The notes: generated by a model from the sequence alone, not told the origin. Shown: positions 22,569 to 34,105, counted from the stretch's first letter. The stretch: 64,000 bases of DNA from Acanthosepion esculentum (GCA_964036315.1 OZ038495.1:27575266-27639265); one strand, 5' to 3'. Translations and numbers: made by a program.

Positions 22569-23626
22569 TTGGATTTTCCGGAAAGTCCATGGCCGATTTT
22601 TAAGGAAAATTAAAGCACAAGACAAAATTATACCATTAAATAATTCAACTAAATATGGAAAAATTTTGTTGAAAAACTTTTCCATTTTTTTTTCTTCAAC
22701 GTAAAGATTCCATCATTCCAGAATTTCGGTTGTTTCTCGGCAAAAGAACTCATTAAGGTGTTTTTTTATGTCATCCAAAGAATTAAAATGTTTACCATTG
22801 AGATTATTTTGCAAGGACCTGAATAAATGGTGAATATGGTGGGTGGGGTAACACATCCCAGCCAAGCTGCAACAATTTTTGTCGGCTCCCCAAAGAAACG
22901 TGAGGTCTGGCATTATCCTGATGGAAAACCACACCTTTGCTGTTCTCCAATTCTGGACGTTTATTGTTGAATTGCTGCCTTTAATTCGTACAGTTTTGAG
23001 CAGCACTTTTCAGAATCAATTGACTGGTTCCTTGGCAGAAGCTCATAGAAGTGGATTCTTTCCAATCCCGCTAGATTCACAGCATGACTTTCTTAGGATG
23101 AAGACCTGCTTTAAAGCTGGCTAAAGTTGGCACATGTCGCTTACCCTCATGGATGGTGGATTTTGATACATTTTGTGTTTCTGCTAATTCTTGTGTTGTG
23201 TAATGCGAGTTATTCTCCATCAATGTCTTGATTTGGTCGTCATCTCGGGGTGTGTGCCTGAGCGTTCTTCATCAGTAAGGCTACAATCACCATCTAAACT
23301 TAACGAAACACTTCCGTACATTTCTGTCAACCTTCACATATTTCTGGCACCTTCACATACCGTTTTTTGTTGCCTGCGAGGCATTTTCGTCTTTACAGTA
23401 AAAAAGAATCAAATGTCTAAAATGCACCTTTATAATCTTCCATTTTCATAGGGATGCAAGACTGAAACGATTTTATTAAATAATTTTAAACTTTCTTTCT
23501 CAAGAGATAATTTGAAGTGTGTCCCAATCGGAAATGTAAGCATATTATATCTGTCGATAAATTTGACGTGTTCTAACGTGTTGGAACATAAACGACTAAA
23601 AATGTACAAATTTCCGGAAAACCCAA
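22569..23626 (-). mobile_element. mariner transposon, decayed
   Basis: Terminal inverted repeats (left ttggattttccggaaa, right tttccggaaaacccaa) are flanked by TA at 22567-22568 and 23627-23628. The whole element is 1058 bp, somewhat shorter than a usual mariner. Its transposase lies on the minus strand. Confidence 0.88.
22713..23450 (-). pseudogene. mariner transposase pseudogene
   Basis: This encodes a DNA transposase that would cut and paste the element at TA sites. On the minus strand, DDDQIKTLMENNSHYTTQEL and QNVSKSTIHE near 23240 form the second helix-turn-helix. IRIMPDLTFL occupies the place of the usual DNARPH catalytic block near 22900. HHLFRSLQNNLNGKHFNSLD near 22800 is the conserved segment after the last catalytic aspartate, and the tail runs to about 22713. 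The usual PSDYH aspartate is not readable (PTHHIHHLFRS), and the second aspartate block is altered. With several stops and frameshifts it cannot be active. Confidence 0.85.
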
Positions 23627-23639
23627 TACTTAGTTTAAT

Positions 23640-23742
23640 GAGGTATTATTCGTAACTATAAGATAATTTTAAACTTTTACACCAGATAATGGATATTTGA
23701 TGATGATGATAATAATAAGTATTATTATTATTTATTATTATT

Positions 23743-23778
<36 letters not shown>

Positions 23779-24074
23779 TATTATTATTTTTTTTTACACA
23801 AAGGCTTTTGAACTTTGACTCCATCTGATAACCATTATGATCAAATATTGTAGAAACTTTGTGCACTTATCTTAACGAAATTCAATGGGGAGAGGAAAAA
23901 TGTGGGAATTCTACTGTAATCATGTGACGAAAATATCTTTCATTATATTATTTCATCTTCACAGAATATCTATTGAAATGAGTTCCAGTCGACGCCATTT
24001 GATTGAAGAGGAGTCGGAATTTGCATATGTGTAGAGAGATGTATAAAATGCTAAAATAGTTAGCCAAAGGCAGT
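23640..24074. other. no gene seen; (TTA)n at 23713-23790
   Basis: Unremarkable sequence with a TTA trinucleotide run. It ends at the target site of the Tx1-like LINE. Confidence 0.5.
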
Positions 24075-24091
24075 AGCAGTATTTTCTTCTT
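24075..24091. repeat. left target-site duplication of the Tx1-like LINE
   Basis: The 17-bp agcagtattttcttctt is repeated exactly at 30251-30267. Confidence 0.8.
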
Positions 24092-24481
24092 GAAGAAACG
24101 ACGGGCATACGAGACTGTGTTTTGTCCAGTGGATGTTCTTTTAAACGAATCTAACGTTAAGTCTTTGATTTACTTATTTTTTTAACCCTTTTTGCATTTG
24201 ATTTTCAGTTTGTTTTTCTTTGTAAAATTTTAGTTTGACTGCTTTCTCTTTTTGTATTAACCACCTCCCCTTTTAATTTTATTTCTTTCGTTTGTCTGGT
24301 TTATTATTTCCGTTTTTGTTTTGTTTATTCACCCCGGAATCTAGTCTGGTTTTCTTTCGTTGAATTCGTTTGTTTAAATATACTTGTTTGAGTTTTGTTG
24401 AGAAATTTTTATTTTTCAAAAACAAAAAATACTGTAAAAGCAAAAAATCTGTCTTTCCGTCGTAATGAGCTTTGCACTATT

Positions 24482-26163
24482 ATGGCGGACTTACAAACAA
24501 TGGAGTTACAAACACCGGCGGTGATGGAGAAAAATGGACCACCCAAAAAGTCGGTCTGGTCGGAAACCAGGCCCACAAAAGACCATGTTGTTGTGAATAT
24601 GGATTATCTCCTCTTTAATAATCCAAGCTATAAAAGCTGTACATTTCCGCTTGTCAAGTAGACGAGTAGTAAGATTCTTAATTGAATAAATTGTAATGAA
24701 ACCAGGACAAGAGATTCTGTCTTGTAATCTTTTATTCAATTAAGAATCTTACTACTCGTCTACTTGACAAGCGGATATGTACAGCTTTTATAGCTTGGAT
24801 TATCAAAGAGGAGATAATCCATATTCACAACACATGTATACTATGAAAATCTAAGAAAGAAATATGAGGAGTACACAAAAGGCAACGAGCTTCTTACTAT
24901 CCAGGAAGCCTTTAAGTAAGTTAATATCAGAACAGTTTCCCTGCTAACGTCCGACATAAAAAGTCGCAATTTAATTGGTGTTAGCAGGGAAACCATGGAG
25001 GAAAGTTTGAAAGCCTTGAACATCCATCTCTCTATTCTAGCAAGGCGTTCAAGGGCTTCATGGGACTTGCTCATGAAGTCTGAACAAGAGGCCAAAGTCT
25101 TAGCCGGAAGTGTGTTAACTTCCAAAACACTTCAGCTTCAGCCAGAATATATGAGAACGCGGAGAACAACCTTCACGGTTCATGGCGTGCCTATTGACAT
25201 AACTGAAGACAGATTGGGGGCCTTTTTTGCCCAATATGGCAAAGTCGAAAAAGTGACGGGAGTGACCGGAAAATCGGAGACCGCAACCGGAAATGTGACC
25301 ATCGAGGTTACGTTAAGTCGGAAAAATTTTATCGACATCTCAAACATATTGATGTGCAGGGAGCGAAGGATGCTCGTTGTCGTCGAGGGACGAAGACCCT
25401 ACTGCTGGTCGTGTGGGGTTTCGGGCCACATGGCTAAAGTGTTCCCCGGAAAGAAAGACACATCTCAACCAGCAGCAACAGCAGCAGTAACACCAACAGC
25501 GGCAACACCAGCAATATCAACAGCCATCACTGGGGCAGAACCCGACAAGGGTCCTGGGGATGGTTGGAAGGAGGTGGTGGCTAAGGGACGGAAGCAAAAA
25601 CCAGACCACCCATCCCCTCAAAAGAAAATCCCACCCAGGCAGCAGCAGCCAACAAAGGAGCAGCAGCTATCAAAGGAGCAGCAGAAGGAGCAACCCAGAT
25701 AGCAGAAGATAAAATTGCAAACAAAAATCTCACCGGCAAAGCAACGAAAACCAAAACAAGACATACCGGAGAAATTGGACAGTGACATGGAAGTGGAGGA
25801 AACGCCACACACACGGCCCTCTTCCTTAGAGAGGAATAGGGAAGAGGAGGAAGAGGAAATACCGGTCAAAAAAAAGCACACTGGACGAAGTAGGGTGGAG
25901 AGAGGCATGACCAGGTCGCTATCCGTCCCCGCCTCGACAGGAAAAAATAGCAATGTCGCTTCAACATCTAGGTGCCTCCCTCCTTCTTACACACCACTCC
26001 CACATCTTCCCAAACACCCAAACCCTTACCTTCAGACTCGTCACCTCTCCCCATCCCCTTCTACCGTCCTCTTCAACCCCGACACAGAAGGAAAAAAGAA
26101 GAAAATGAGGCTAAAACTAGTTGCGTCCTTACCGCTGCAGATTTCTGTCCTATAAATGAGTAG
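24482..26163 (+). pseudogene. ORF1 of Tx1-like LINE (RRM-like and zinc-knuckle RNA-binding protein)
   Basis: ORF1 proteins bind the element RNA to form the retrotransposition particle. The start ATG (MADLQTMELQTP) is at 24482. A 102-bp inverted duplication at 24589-24832 breaks the frame. Coding resumes with YENLRKKYEEYTKGNELL at about 24842, with a stop at about 24917. RTTFTVHGVPIDITEDRL followed by GAFFAQYGKVEKV (from about 25160) is RRM-like. CWSCGVSGHMAKVF (about 25400) is a CCHC knuckle whose last Cys is Phe. A glutamine-rich linker, a stop at 25700 in otherwise continuous frame, an acidic stretch and a basic end with a frameshift near 26095 follow. The last codons read DFCPINE. Confidence 0.8.
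24589..24832. repeat. near-perfect inverted duplication inside LINE ORF1
   Basis: Arms 24589-24690 and 24731-24832 (102 bp) are reverse complements with about two mismatches around a 40-nt loop. The left arm is in the sense of ORF1 (MDYLLFNNPSYKSCTF), so the right arm is the added inverted copy. Confidence 0.9.
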
Positions 26164-26200
26164 GTCTTCTCTTTTTCACCTTTTTTTCCAGGCTTAAAAT

Positions 26201-29200
26201 ATGTCTATTAAGATAGCTACTCTGAATGTGAAGGGCCTGAGGAATCGGGGTAAGGCTGCCCGCCTGCTCCAGGATCTCTTGTCTTTCGGTGTGGATGTCG
26301 CCGCGATCCAAGAGACTCACTTTGTTTGCAACGTCGATGCGTGTGTGCTGGAGATCGACTTTGTCGTTTATTCAGCATATGGGAAACGACAGGCCAGAGG
26401 AGTTTATTTGCTGGTTAAACGTACTCTTGATACAAAGGTGGACTTTGTGCATACCGATGCCGAGAGCCGGTTAATCGTGGCCGATATTGCCGTGAAAAGT
26501 GGTTCGTTTCGAGGCGTTGCGATTTATGCGCCCAACGACCGGGAGGAGCGGGCCTCGTTTTTTAGGCAGTTGGGGTCGTTCCTGGTGGATTCAACGCGCG
26601 TGGGGGACTGGAATGCCATCCCGGACCCCAAGTTAGATCGCTAGCGGGTTTAGGGGCGATCGTAGCTTGGTTGATCTGATCAACGATTTTGGTCTCGTTG
26701 ATAGATACCGGGTCAATCACCCCGGGGGGAAGATGTGGTCGTGGGCTCTTAATTGGCCTTTTGACCGGGTGGTTAGCTACCTGGACAGAATGTTAGTTAG
26801 AGGAGTCGACGTAGAATTGTTAGATTGTCCCACGTTCCACTGGGTCGGCTATTCGGATCACAAACTCGTTTGTGCCCGGATGGCGTTAGATCGTAGACCT
26901 AGAATGGCTGGATACTGGAAGTTCAATCTGTCTTTACTGGACAGGTGGGACTTCCAAGAGCAGCTAATTAGCGTAGTGCAGTGGGGCGGTTATCGGGAAT
27001 AAGTGGTGGGAGAGACTTAAGGATAGGATTATGTCGTTCACCACTGATTTCAGCAAACGGCTCCCCCTAGATAGAGCTGAAAAGGTAAAGACGCTTAAGG
27101 CTAGTTTTCCCGGGCGGTGGCTGGGGGATCCCCTAGAGATAGCCTTAGCTAGGGAGGCCCTGGGGCGTTTGAGTAGGGAGCGCTACATGGACCAAGTAAT
27201 TAGACATAGGTTAAGAAAGATGTCTTCCGAAGCTGTGAACATGAGCACAGATCTGCGCAGGGAAGAAGTCCGTCGAGGTTTCGCACGTTACATTTATGAG
27301 GTCAATTCCCCGGAGGAACATGCTCTTCGGGCCACTGACGACATGTGCGAGGCATTTCGGCGACATTTCGAGAGCCGGTTTACCAAGGAACCTGGTCTCT
27401 GTGAGGAGTAGTTTCGCAGCTATTTGGATGACTTTCCTCGGCTTTCGCCGACTGAAGCGACTAGCTACGAGGGAGAGATCACGGAGGGCGAAGTCTTGAT
27501 GGTTTGCCCTATGAATTGTACTTGAGGCTGTCGCACATATTTGTGCCGATTTTGACTGTGGTGTTCAACAACAGGTTCCGGTCGGGGTCCATCCCCGACC
27601 GGATTTCCAGGGGGTGTGATCACTCTGTTGAAAAAGGGCAGGGGTGTTGGGCGGGTTTTAGATGATTATAGTCCCATAACTCTGCTAAACACAGAGTTAA
27701 AGATTTTGGCCAAGATCCTGCAGGAGCGTTTACAGTCAGTTCCCGTGTTTCTGTTGGGTCCTGAGCAGACTTGTTCTTTGATAGGCCGAACAGTTCAGAG
27801 CAACCTGCATCTGATCCGCACGATCATAGAGGGTGTAAAAGACGACGATGAGGCCGCGCTGATCAATTTCGATCAGTCTTGGGAATTTGATAGGGTTGAC
27901 CATCGCTACCTTGCAGCTGTCCTGCAAGCCGCCTGCAAGCCGCCGGATTCGCACCCGAATTCTGCCGCTAGATTAGCCTCCTGTATCGCTCTCCCAGTGC
28001 TGTGGTACAGGTGAACGGGAAGCTCTCGGGCGCTTTTGCACTGCTAGCACTGTCTAGGTCGGTTCGTCAGAGTTGTCCACTGTCGCCCCTACTCTATGCT
28101 TTAGCGTTGGAGCTTTCCCTACGCCTGCTAAGGGACATGGCGTGCAGTCCGGACCTAGGCGGAATCGCCGTTCCTGGAGGGGCTCGAGCCAGGGTTTCTG
28201 CGTATGCCGATGATGTATCTGCTTTCGTGTCGTCCCGAAGCGACATTGAGGCGGTACTGAAGTCGCTTGATCGGTACGAAAAGGTGACAGGGGCCAAGAT
28301 TAACCGCGACAAGTCGTCCGGCTTGTGGTTAGGTGCTTGGAAGGGTGTCGATCTTCCGGGGCCGTTCGGTTGGACGGACGGTCCTGTACGCATTCTTGGA
28401 GTGTGGTTTGGACCCGACCTCCAACTGGATAAAAGTTGGTCTGAAGTACGAGCAAATGTCGACGTGGCCGGTGAGACTTGGCGTCGGCGGAAATTATCCA
28501 TGAAGGTCAGGGCGGAGGCGTGTGCCACTTACGTTTTCCCTCTTGTTCTTTATCGATTGTCCGTACTTCCTCTCTGTGACGACCATAGGAAGCCGCTCGA
28601 GCGCGAGTTAACCTCCATTTTATGGAGGGGACGCGGGAATCGGGTCGATAGACGAGTCTGTGCAAAACGTCAGTGTCATGGGGGGTTGGGAATGCCGAAC
28701 TTGGCGAGGCACAAACTCACCTCGAAGTTGGCTTTCCTACGCCGCGCATTGACTGTCTATTCGGTCATGGCGGGGATTGTTAGGGACGCGTTCCCTTTCC
28801 TTTCTATCAGTCCCCTCATCTCGTGCGTTGAGCGCCATCGTAGACCCCGGGATCAATCGGATTTCCTTCGTGAGTGTCGGTTGGTCTTGGTGGCTGCTCT
28901 TCGGTCCAGTGACCTTTCTCAGCCTAGGAAGGTCTTCTATCGTCATTTAGTGGAGGGGATCGCGAATGATTCCCTACGTGAGTGGCTCAACTTGTCGGGG
29001 GAGGAGTTTCGCGATTACTAGACTTGGGCGCCAGCGGCGGATTATCTCAGTGACCCTGAGTTTTCGCTTACCTGGCGATTGGCTCGGAATCGTCTGCCTC
29101 TCAATGACAAGGAGCTTCATAAGGAGCTTGGCGGATTTGCCAGACTGTGAACGGTGTGGCCTTGGTTTAGAAGAAACGGCTTCGCACGCCTTCTACCATT

Positions 29201-29515
29201 GTCTCTGGGTCTGCCCCTTATGGGACCATGTCGGCGAGTTGACGGCTCGTCTCGCTCCGGAAAAGCTCGTGCACATTGATCGTGCATACGCGTGTGACAA
29301 TGTGTCGTCCCCGTATTCTGGGGTGAAACGAATGGTGTTTCTGACGCTGCTAACCACGGCCCGAATGGTGATTTGGACGACGCGACAGGAGGACGTCTTG
29401 CGTGTCAAATGTCTTTCTCATCAGGATCTGATCCGATTCTTTGAGCATCAGCTCAAGATGAAGATTAGAACTGATAGAAAACGATTGCATTCGACAGTCT
29501 TCAGAGAAAGGTAGG
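26201..29515 (+). pseudogene. ORF2 of Tx1-like LINE (AP endonuclease and reverse transcriptase)
   Basis: ORF2 nicks target DNA and copies the element RNA there. Endonuclease: IATLNVKGLRNRGKAARLL with VAAIQETHF (26204-26320), GDWNAIPDP (26610) and YSDHKLV (26856). LNVNGL, where the second Asn is expected, reads LNVKGL. RT: DDYSPITLLNTELKILAKIL (27661), NFDQSWEFDRVDH (27865, motif A), QSCPLSPLLYALALE (28070) and SAYADDVSAF (28197, motif C intact). C-terminal zinc motif: CERCGLGLEETASHAFYHC (29149). Breaks: stop at 26642, stop at 27000, stop at 27409, a small deletion near 27495, frameshifts near 27600 and 28000, stop at 29019 and a frameshift near 29140. Total length and order match the 149-kDa-type Tx1 ORF2. 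Confidence 0.88.
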
Positions 29516-30250
29516 TGAAAGAGGCGAGCTTGGTTCGTTTGAACGGGGCTAGTCTTGATTTTCTCTTTTAGGTCAACCTATGTCACATTGGGGCGGCTTC
29601 CTGTGGAGTCCTCCCCTGGTTAGGTTAAACAAGCTTTGTGTACCTAGTTAATGTGAGTAAGTGTTGTTCCCGGCTTGTTCCCGGCTTGTTCCCGGTTACA
29701 TCTTTGGTTATGATCGAGCTTGAGATTCCCAACCTCCCCAGTTTGTTTTGGCCCCTTTTTATCTCGTCTGGGTCAGCTTTATATTTTCCCATGCCCGTAT
29801 GATTTTTTATCCTTTTCCCACTCCCTTAGCGAGAAAGCTTCTTGATTTTGTCCCATGGGCAGAATACAGAGGCCTCTCCTTTTTGAGGGTTGGACGGGCC
29901 CTACCAACATCAGTTATGTTTAGTTCACTTAGTGTTGGATTATAGTTTATTATTGGGTTCATCTCCCCACCTCTCATTCTTCATTATTAGATTTTTATGT
30001 ATTATATCATCATTAAATTTTTATGCCATGGGGCGCGTTTTGTAGGTACCCCTTGAAAGAATGCGGTATTATGGTGTTTGAAGGATTGATTGGTGACGGA
30101 CGAGTTTATATGGTGAATGCGAAAATTGTAATGAGTGAATGGGTCGTGAATCGGATTAGCTAGGTATAAGATAGTTAGTGTGGACTAACCTCAAACCCTC
30201 CTTTTTTTCGGCCTTCTGCCACAATTATGTAATTTTACATAATGAATAGA
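29516..30250 (+). other. 3' untranslated tail of the Tx1-like LINE
   Basis: No coding frame. Contains the short triplication ggcttgttccc at about 29670-29695. It ends in attttacataatgaataga directly before the right target duplication, with no poly(A). Confidence 0.6.
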
Positions 30251-30267
30251 AGCAGTATTTTCTTCTT
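30251..30267. repeat. right target-site duplication of the Tx1-like LINE
   Basis: Exact copy of 24075-24091. Confidence 0.8.
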
Positions 30268-30297
30268 CCTTCGTAACGACCTTGCTCTCTGTTTCGA

Positions 30298-30530
30298 AGC
30301 TGACTGCATGTGTTACCGAAACTGTTAATCAGAGTCTTAACTCTTTATTTTTCCAAACGTTACTTCTACAAGGAGAATTACTTGTAGGTAACATATAGCG
30401 TTTTTTGTTGCAATTCTTTTACACAAATGATTGCCACCGTGTGATTACAACAATAACAAGTAAGAATTTGTTACCATTTCTTTCTATCTTCGCGAGGTTC
30501 ACTTTAAATGCTAATAGTTGCCATTATAGT
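30298..30530 (+). repeat. dispersed repeat R4, copy 1
   Basis: About 230 bp shared with 31137-31362 (gtgttaccgaaactgttaat, gttacttctacaaggagaat, aacaagtaagaatt and similar blocks) at roughly 85-90% identity. Its nature is unknown. Confidence 0.75.
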
Positions 30531-30837
30531 TTTTTTTCTATCTTCCCCCCCTCAAAAAAAAAAAAAAAATACTTGAATTGACTTGAAAACGAAATAAAAA
30601 ATTGTCAAAGACAAAATTCGTTTGAGATGTTTTCCAACATCTGGACATTGGGATAAATAATACAAATGCTGGACACGTCTCCCATTAATTACATCGACAT
30701 TTATATACCCATAAACGCATTTAATGGATGGGCGTGTGTCTATATTTGCAGATATATGCGCCACACATATTATTGATATCCTTCGTTCAATTATATCAAC
30801 ATAGAAGTTAGGAACACACGCATATTCATTTCATTTA

Positions 30838-31136
30838 TTGTTCTAGTTCCACGTGCCATGTCTCTTCCGGATGTCTTTGTTATTTCGTTTTAACTCAATT
30901 CTCGATGGTTTTTTTTTTAGGTTCACCCCTGTAGCCTGGTATTGAACTCCCACCTTTTTGGGTGTAGACACTGGATTTAACCAACGTCTTTATTCACTGG
31001 GCTATGTGTCTTTGAGGAAGTAAAGGGTTTGGTTCGGTTCCAATCACCCGAAGAAGGCTGAACCGTACAACGGTCGAAACGTTATGAATATGGCAACAAA
31101 AATGAAGATAACAGTCCGAATAATGTAAATAAAGCT
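30838..31136. repeat. SINE family R1, inverted two-part copy
   Basis: 30838-31018 is antisense R1 head and middle (its complement contains the gcccagtg head). 31022-31136 is sense R1 tail (caatcacccgaagaaggctg ... gtcgaaacgtt). The tail holds a degenerate hammerhead-like motif at 31046-31085: CCGAAGA, stem ACCG/CGGT, and GAAACGTT. Confidence 0.65.
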
Positions 31137-31362
31137 GACTCGACGTGTTACCGAAACTGTTAATGAGTCTTAAACTCTTTATTTTCTATCGTTACTTCTA
31201 CAAGGAGAATTACTTGTAGGCAACATATAGTATTTTTTGTTGCAACGTGGCACGAACGACTACCACCGCGAGATTACGCCAGTAACAAGTAAGAATTCGT
31301 TATCATTTCTCTTTCTTTGCTGAGTTTCGATTTAAATACTAATAGTTGCTATTATACTTTTA
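31137..31362 (+). repeat. dispersed repeat R4, copy 2
   Basis: Second copy of the 30298-30530 repeat, in the same orientation, with the R1 SINE copy lying just before it. Confidence 0.75.
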
Positions 31363-31822
31363 CTACCTGCATTTTCTCCAAACACTAAGAAGTGAAATCC
31401 TGACAATATATATCGATGGTCTTGTTTTCTTCTAATATTTTCAATAGTTTATAAGTGTTGCTTTTCTTTCTTTTGTAAATATTTGTTTGATTCCCCCCAC
31501 TGATATGCTAGCACACAATTTCGAAAGTAAAAATATAACATTATGCTCACGGGATAACACGAGTATTCCAAATATACAAATGTTACATGAACTTCAAATT
31601 TCATCTCATTATGATTCAAAATGTCGGGAACTTAACAAAAACTCACACGAACTGTGAAAAGTCTTTTAACACCTTCAGCAGCACGATATGAAATCAACAT
31701 CAACAGGAAAAAGTTTTTATAAATACCACAAACATAACTTCTCTGTTGTCGTTAACAAATTTGTTTGAATGAAAATTTGCTGCCAAATGTATGCACATAT
31801 ATTGCACATATACGCACACACA

Positions 31823-31826
<4 letters not shown>
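31363..31826. other. no gene seen
   Basis: AT-rich sequence without supported features, ending in (AC)n and (TA)n at 31814-31868. Confidence 0.5.
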
Positions 31827-31869
<43 letters not shown>

Positions 31870-31870
<1 letters not shown>

Positions 31871-32756
31871 GAGGGTCATTCAATAAATAAGGTGAATTTT
31901 TCGATATAAGGACTTCTAATACAGGTAAAAGCTTACTCTTTTTTATTTTTTTTTGTTTTACTTCTTTTCCACATGGATTTAATTTCTTTTGCAGATTAAA
32001 AAAAACACTTTGAGAGTTTTGGCGATTAACAAAGATGGTCGACCAGGAAGCATGCTCCAGGATTGAACAGCGGTCAGTTATCAAGTTTTTGGTTGCTGAA
32101 GGGTGCAAACCAGTTGAAATTCATAGGAGAATGTCAAGAGTGTATGGTGCCAAATGTTTCAGCCAAAAAATGTCTACAAGTGGGCTAAATTGTTTAAAGA
32201 AGGACGGAGCAGTGTTGAGGATGAAGACAGGCCTAGGAGGCCTACAGAAGTGAGGTCTCCTGAGATGATCGAATCAGTCTATGACCTCATTCATTCTGAC
32301 AGAAGAGTGACAGTGGATGACATTGCAAGGACTTTGAGCTTATCTGTTGGGACAGCACAAAAGGACAGCTGCTGGTGGGTGCCAAAGATGCTTACTGCAG
32401 AGCCCAAACAGCACAGCAGCCCAAACGGTGCAGACCATCAACGAGCTGGGCTGGGAACTGCTCCCTCATCCCCCTTACAGCCCAGCCCTTGCCCCTTCAG
32501 ACTTTCACCTGTTTGGTCCCTTGAAAGCGTTCACGAGAAGCACGAAGTTTAAAAGTGACGATGAAGTCAAAAGTGTTGTGAGCGACTGGCTGAGACATCA
32601 GTCCAAAGATTTTTACGCTGAGGGAATACGGAAGCTTGTGCACAGATGGGGAAAGTGTATGACAGTGCTGGGAGACTACGTTGAAAAATAAAAAGTAAGC
32701 CTCTATCTGTATTAGAAGTCCTTATACCGAAAAATTCACCTTATTTATTGAATAAC

Positions 32757-32760
<4 letters not shown>
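31870..32760 (+). mobile_element. mariner transposon with internal deletion
   Basis: Inverted repeats of about 54 bp (gagggtcattcaataaataa near the left end, ttatttattgaataaccctt at the right end). Both ends abut (TA)n tracts, so the TA target duplication cannot be delimited. Element length is ~890 bp. Confidence 0.88.
32035..32691 (+). pseudogene. mariner transposase, internally deleted
   Basis: This codes for a mariner cut-and-paste transposase. The N-terminal DNA-binding half reads MVDQEACSRIEQRSVIKFLV, then, after a frameshift at about 32155, VYKWAKLFKEGRSSVEDEDR and VDDIARTLSLSVGTAQK. After about 32360 the reading jumps to the C-terminal third: QTVQTINELGWELLPHPPYS and ALAPSDFHLFGPLKAF, ending VLGDYVEK. 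The last catalytic aspartate (PSDFH) is kept. The segment with the first two catalytic aspartates has been deleted, and another frameshift lies near 32415. It cannot be active on its own. The regular start near the left repeat and the stop 13 nt before tail sequence fit an intact parent layout. Confidence 0.85.

Positions 32761-32820
<60 letters not shown>
32761..32820. repeat. (TA)n microsatellite
   Basis: TA run between the mariner element and the lineage II PLE junction piece. Confidence 0.95.
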
Positions 32821-32821
<1 letters not shown>

Positions 32822-32824
<3 letters not shown>

Positions 32825-33500
32825 TGCATGCATGTTTCATTAAAAACAACAGACAAGGTACTACGGTTAAGCCTTTTATTTTTCTTGTTTTCGAAAAAGA
32901 GATTTCTTTTCTGGAGTAAAAACTGTCCAAATGTTTTATAGTTCTAAGAGCTTTTGGCAATACCTTTAGCCATTTTCAAGGATGATTCAATTATTCAGTT
33001 TAATTGACTGTGTGCATTATGTGTATGTCTTAGTGTGTAGTAGGGATGTTTTTAATTTCCGAATACGGTTAGCACATTGTGGCCTTGTTTGTAGTTAATA
33101 TTGTTAAGAGTTGGCCTTTTCTTTTTTATTGTTAAAGCTTCCATTATTTTAATCTTTTTTTTTACAGGTGGATGAAGTTAATATATTTGCGTTTTCTACT
33201 AATATGTTTCTAATGGAGTCTGGTAAGTTTGTGTGTGTGTTTAAATGCGTTCTAATGGAACTATGATCAGATAGATGTAACGTAAGGCGTCTGGATAAGC
33301 ATGTAGTTGTGTAACCGATGTAATTATTTATGAGTCCGGTTTGATCAGGAACAGAGATCCTTAAGGGGAATTTGAACTCATAGATAATGTTCGTTCTTTG
33401 TAATTTTAACTTAAATGGTGTGCTGTTATTTTTGAAGATAAAGTAAACCTGTCTTAAATTTGTAATAATATGTAATTAATGTTTTTTATTCATTTCTATG
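32822..33500 (-). pseudogene. PLE lineage II: C-terminus plus start of the next copy
   Basis: On the minus strand from 33500: IIYEFKFPLRISVP, then INNYIGYTTTCLSRRLTLHL (GIY-YIG), SSTCKKK and PTLNNINYKQGHNVLTVFGN with a stop at about 33040. A short spacer follows, then a decayed copy of the lineage II ORF start (cttgaaaatggctaaaggta at about 32980; LNRSTLSVVFNETC near 32840), cut at (TA)n. The GIY-YIG module would nick DNA. C-terminus followed by N-terminus is the junction expected from tandem PLE copies or pseudo-LTRs, and two more such junctions exist at 55870-56220 and 62690-63040. It carries frameshifts and a core loss in the ribozyme-like motif. Confidence 0.75.
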
Positions 33501-33529
33501 CTTGGTCATTTCAGGAGATTTTTTTGTGA

Positions 33530-33960
33530 CCTAGCATACGTGCTGATTCTTTAGTTTTTCGTATTTTCCAGTGATACTCTCTGTCTATTATTTCAACCTA
33601 ATCCCACAGGGGGCGGTGATCACCCTTTCCCATCCATATGTGGTCAGCTACGCCTGATTGTTCTATTCCTCTTGTGTTACAAATTTACGATGTTCTTGCA
33701 GTCTTACCTTAAGGGGGTGGACTCTTCTTCTTTTGAATTTCCTACCACAGCTACACGGGGTGGCGTACACACAGTCCTTAGTCACGTTCTCCTCTCTGGG
33801 TAGTCTTACTCGGAAGAGGTGTTGAACCACTTTTGAAGATTGTCCTGATGTTATAAGGACCACAGATCCTTTGTATTTTCTCCTATAATCCCTTCACATA
33901 GTGTACGTAGACTGTTTTTTGAGTGCTGTTCTACCCTTCGATCTCAGTTTGATTTAAGAA
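33530..33960 (-). pseudogene. PLE lineage III GIY-YIG C-terminus relic
   Basis: On the minus strand: GQSSKVVQHLFRVRLPREEN, then KDCVYATPCSCGRKFKRRRV, LKVRLQEHRKFVTQEE, a stop, and in other frames HTYGWERVITAPCGI-type sequence and KYEKLKNQ. The C-CxC block followed by K/R-x2-R-L-x-E-H is the recognised end domain of another PLE group. The copy at 52755-52940 covers the part that follows (GIADQIWREKDHHPLWVEAG). YIG is lost here (the GRKF region). It is adjacent to, but distinct from, the lineage II remnant at 32822-33500. Confidence 0.65.
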
Positions 33961-34023
33961 TTTTGTTTGATGCTCCATTCAAGAATATTTGGTTTAAAAT
34001 ATTTCACTGTCCTTGAATTATCT

Positions 34024-34039
34024 TTACACACACACACAC

Positions 34040-34101
<62 letters not shown>
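34024..34101. repeat. (AC)n and (TA)n microsatellite
   Basis: Short AC run followed by a ~57-bp TA run. Confidence 0.95.

Positions 34102-34105
<4 letters not shown>

Larger units (their letters stand above)
24092..30250 (+). mobile_element. Tx1-like (L1 group) non-LTR retrotransposon, nearly full length
   Basis: A 6.16-kb element lies between perfect 17-bp direct repeats, with a ~390-bp T-rich 5' leader, ORF1 (24482-26163), ORF2 (26201-29515) and a ~730-bp 3' tail. It is clearly GC-richer than its surroundings. Structure and target duplication fit insertion by target-primed reverse transcription. Both ORFs are broken. Confidence 0.85.
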
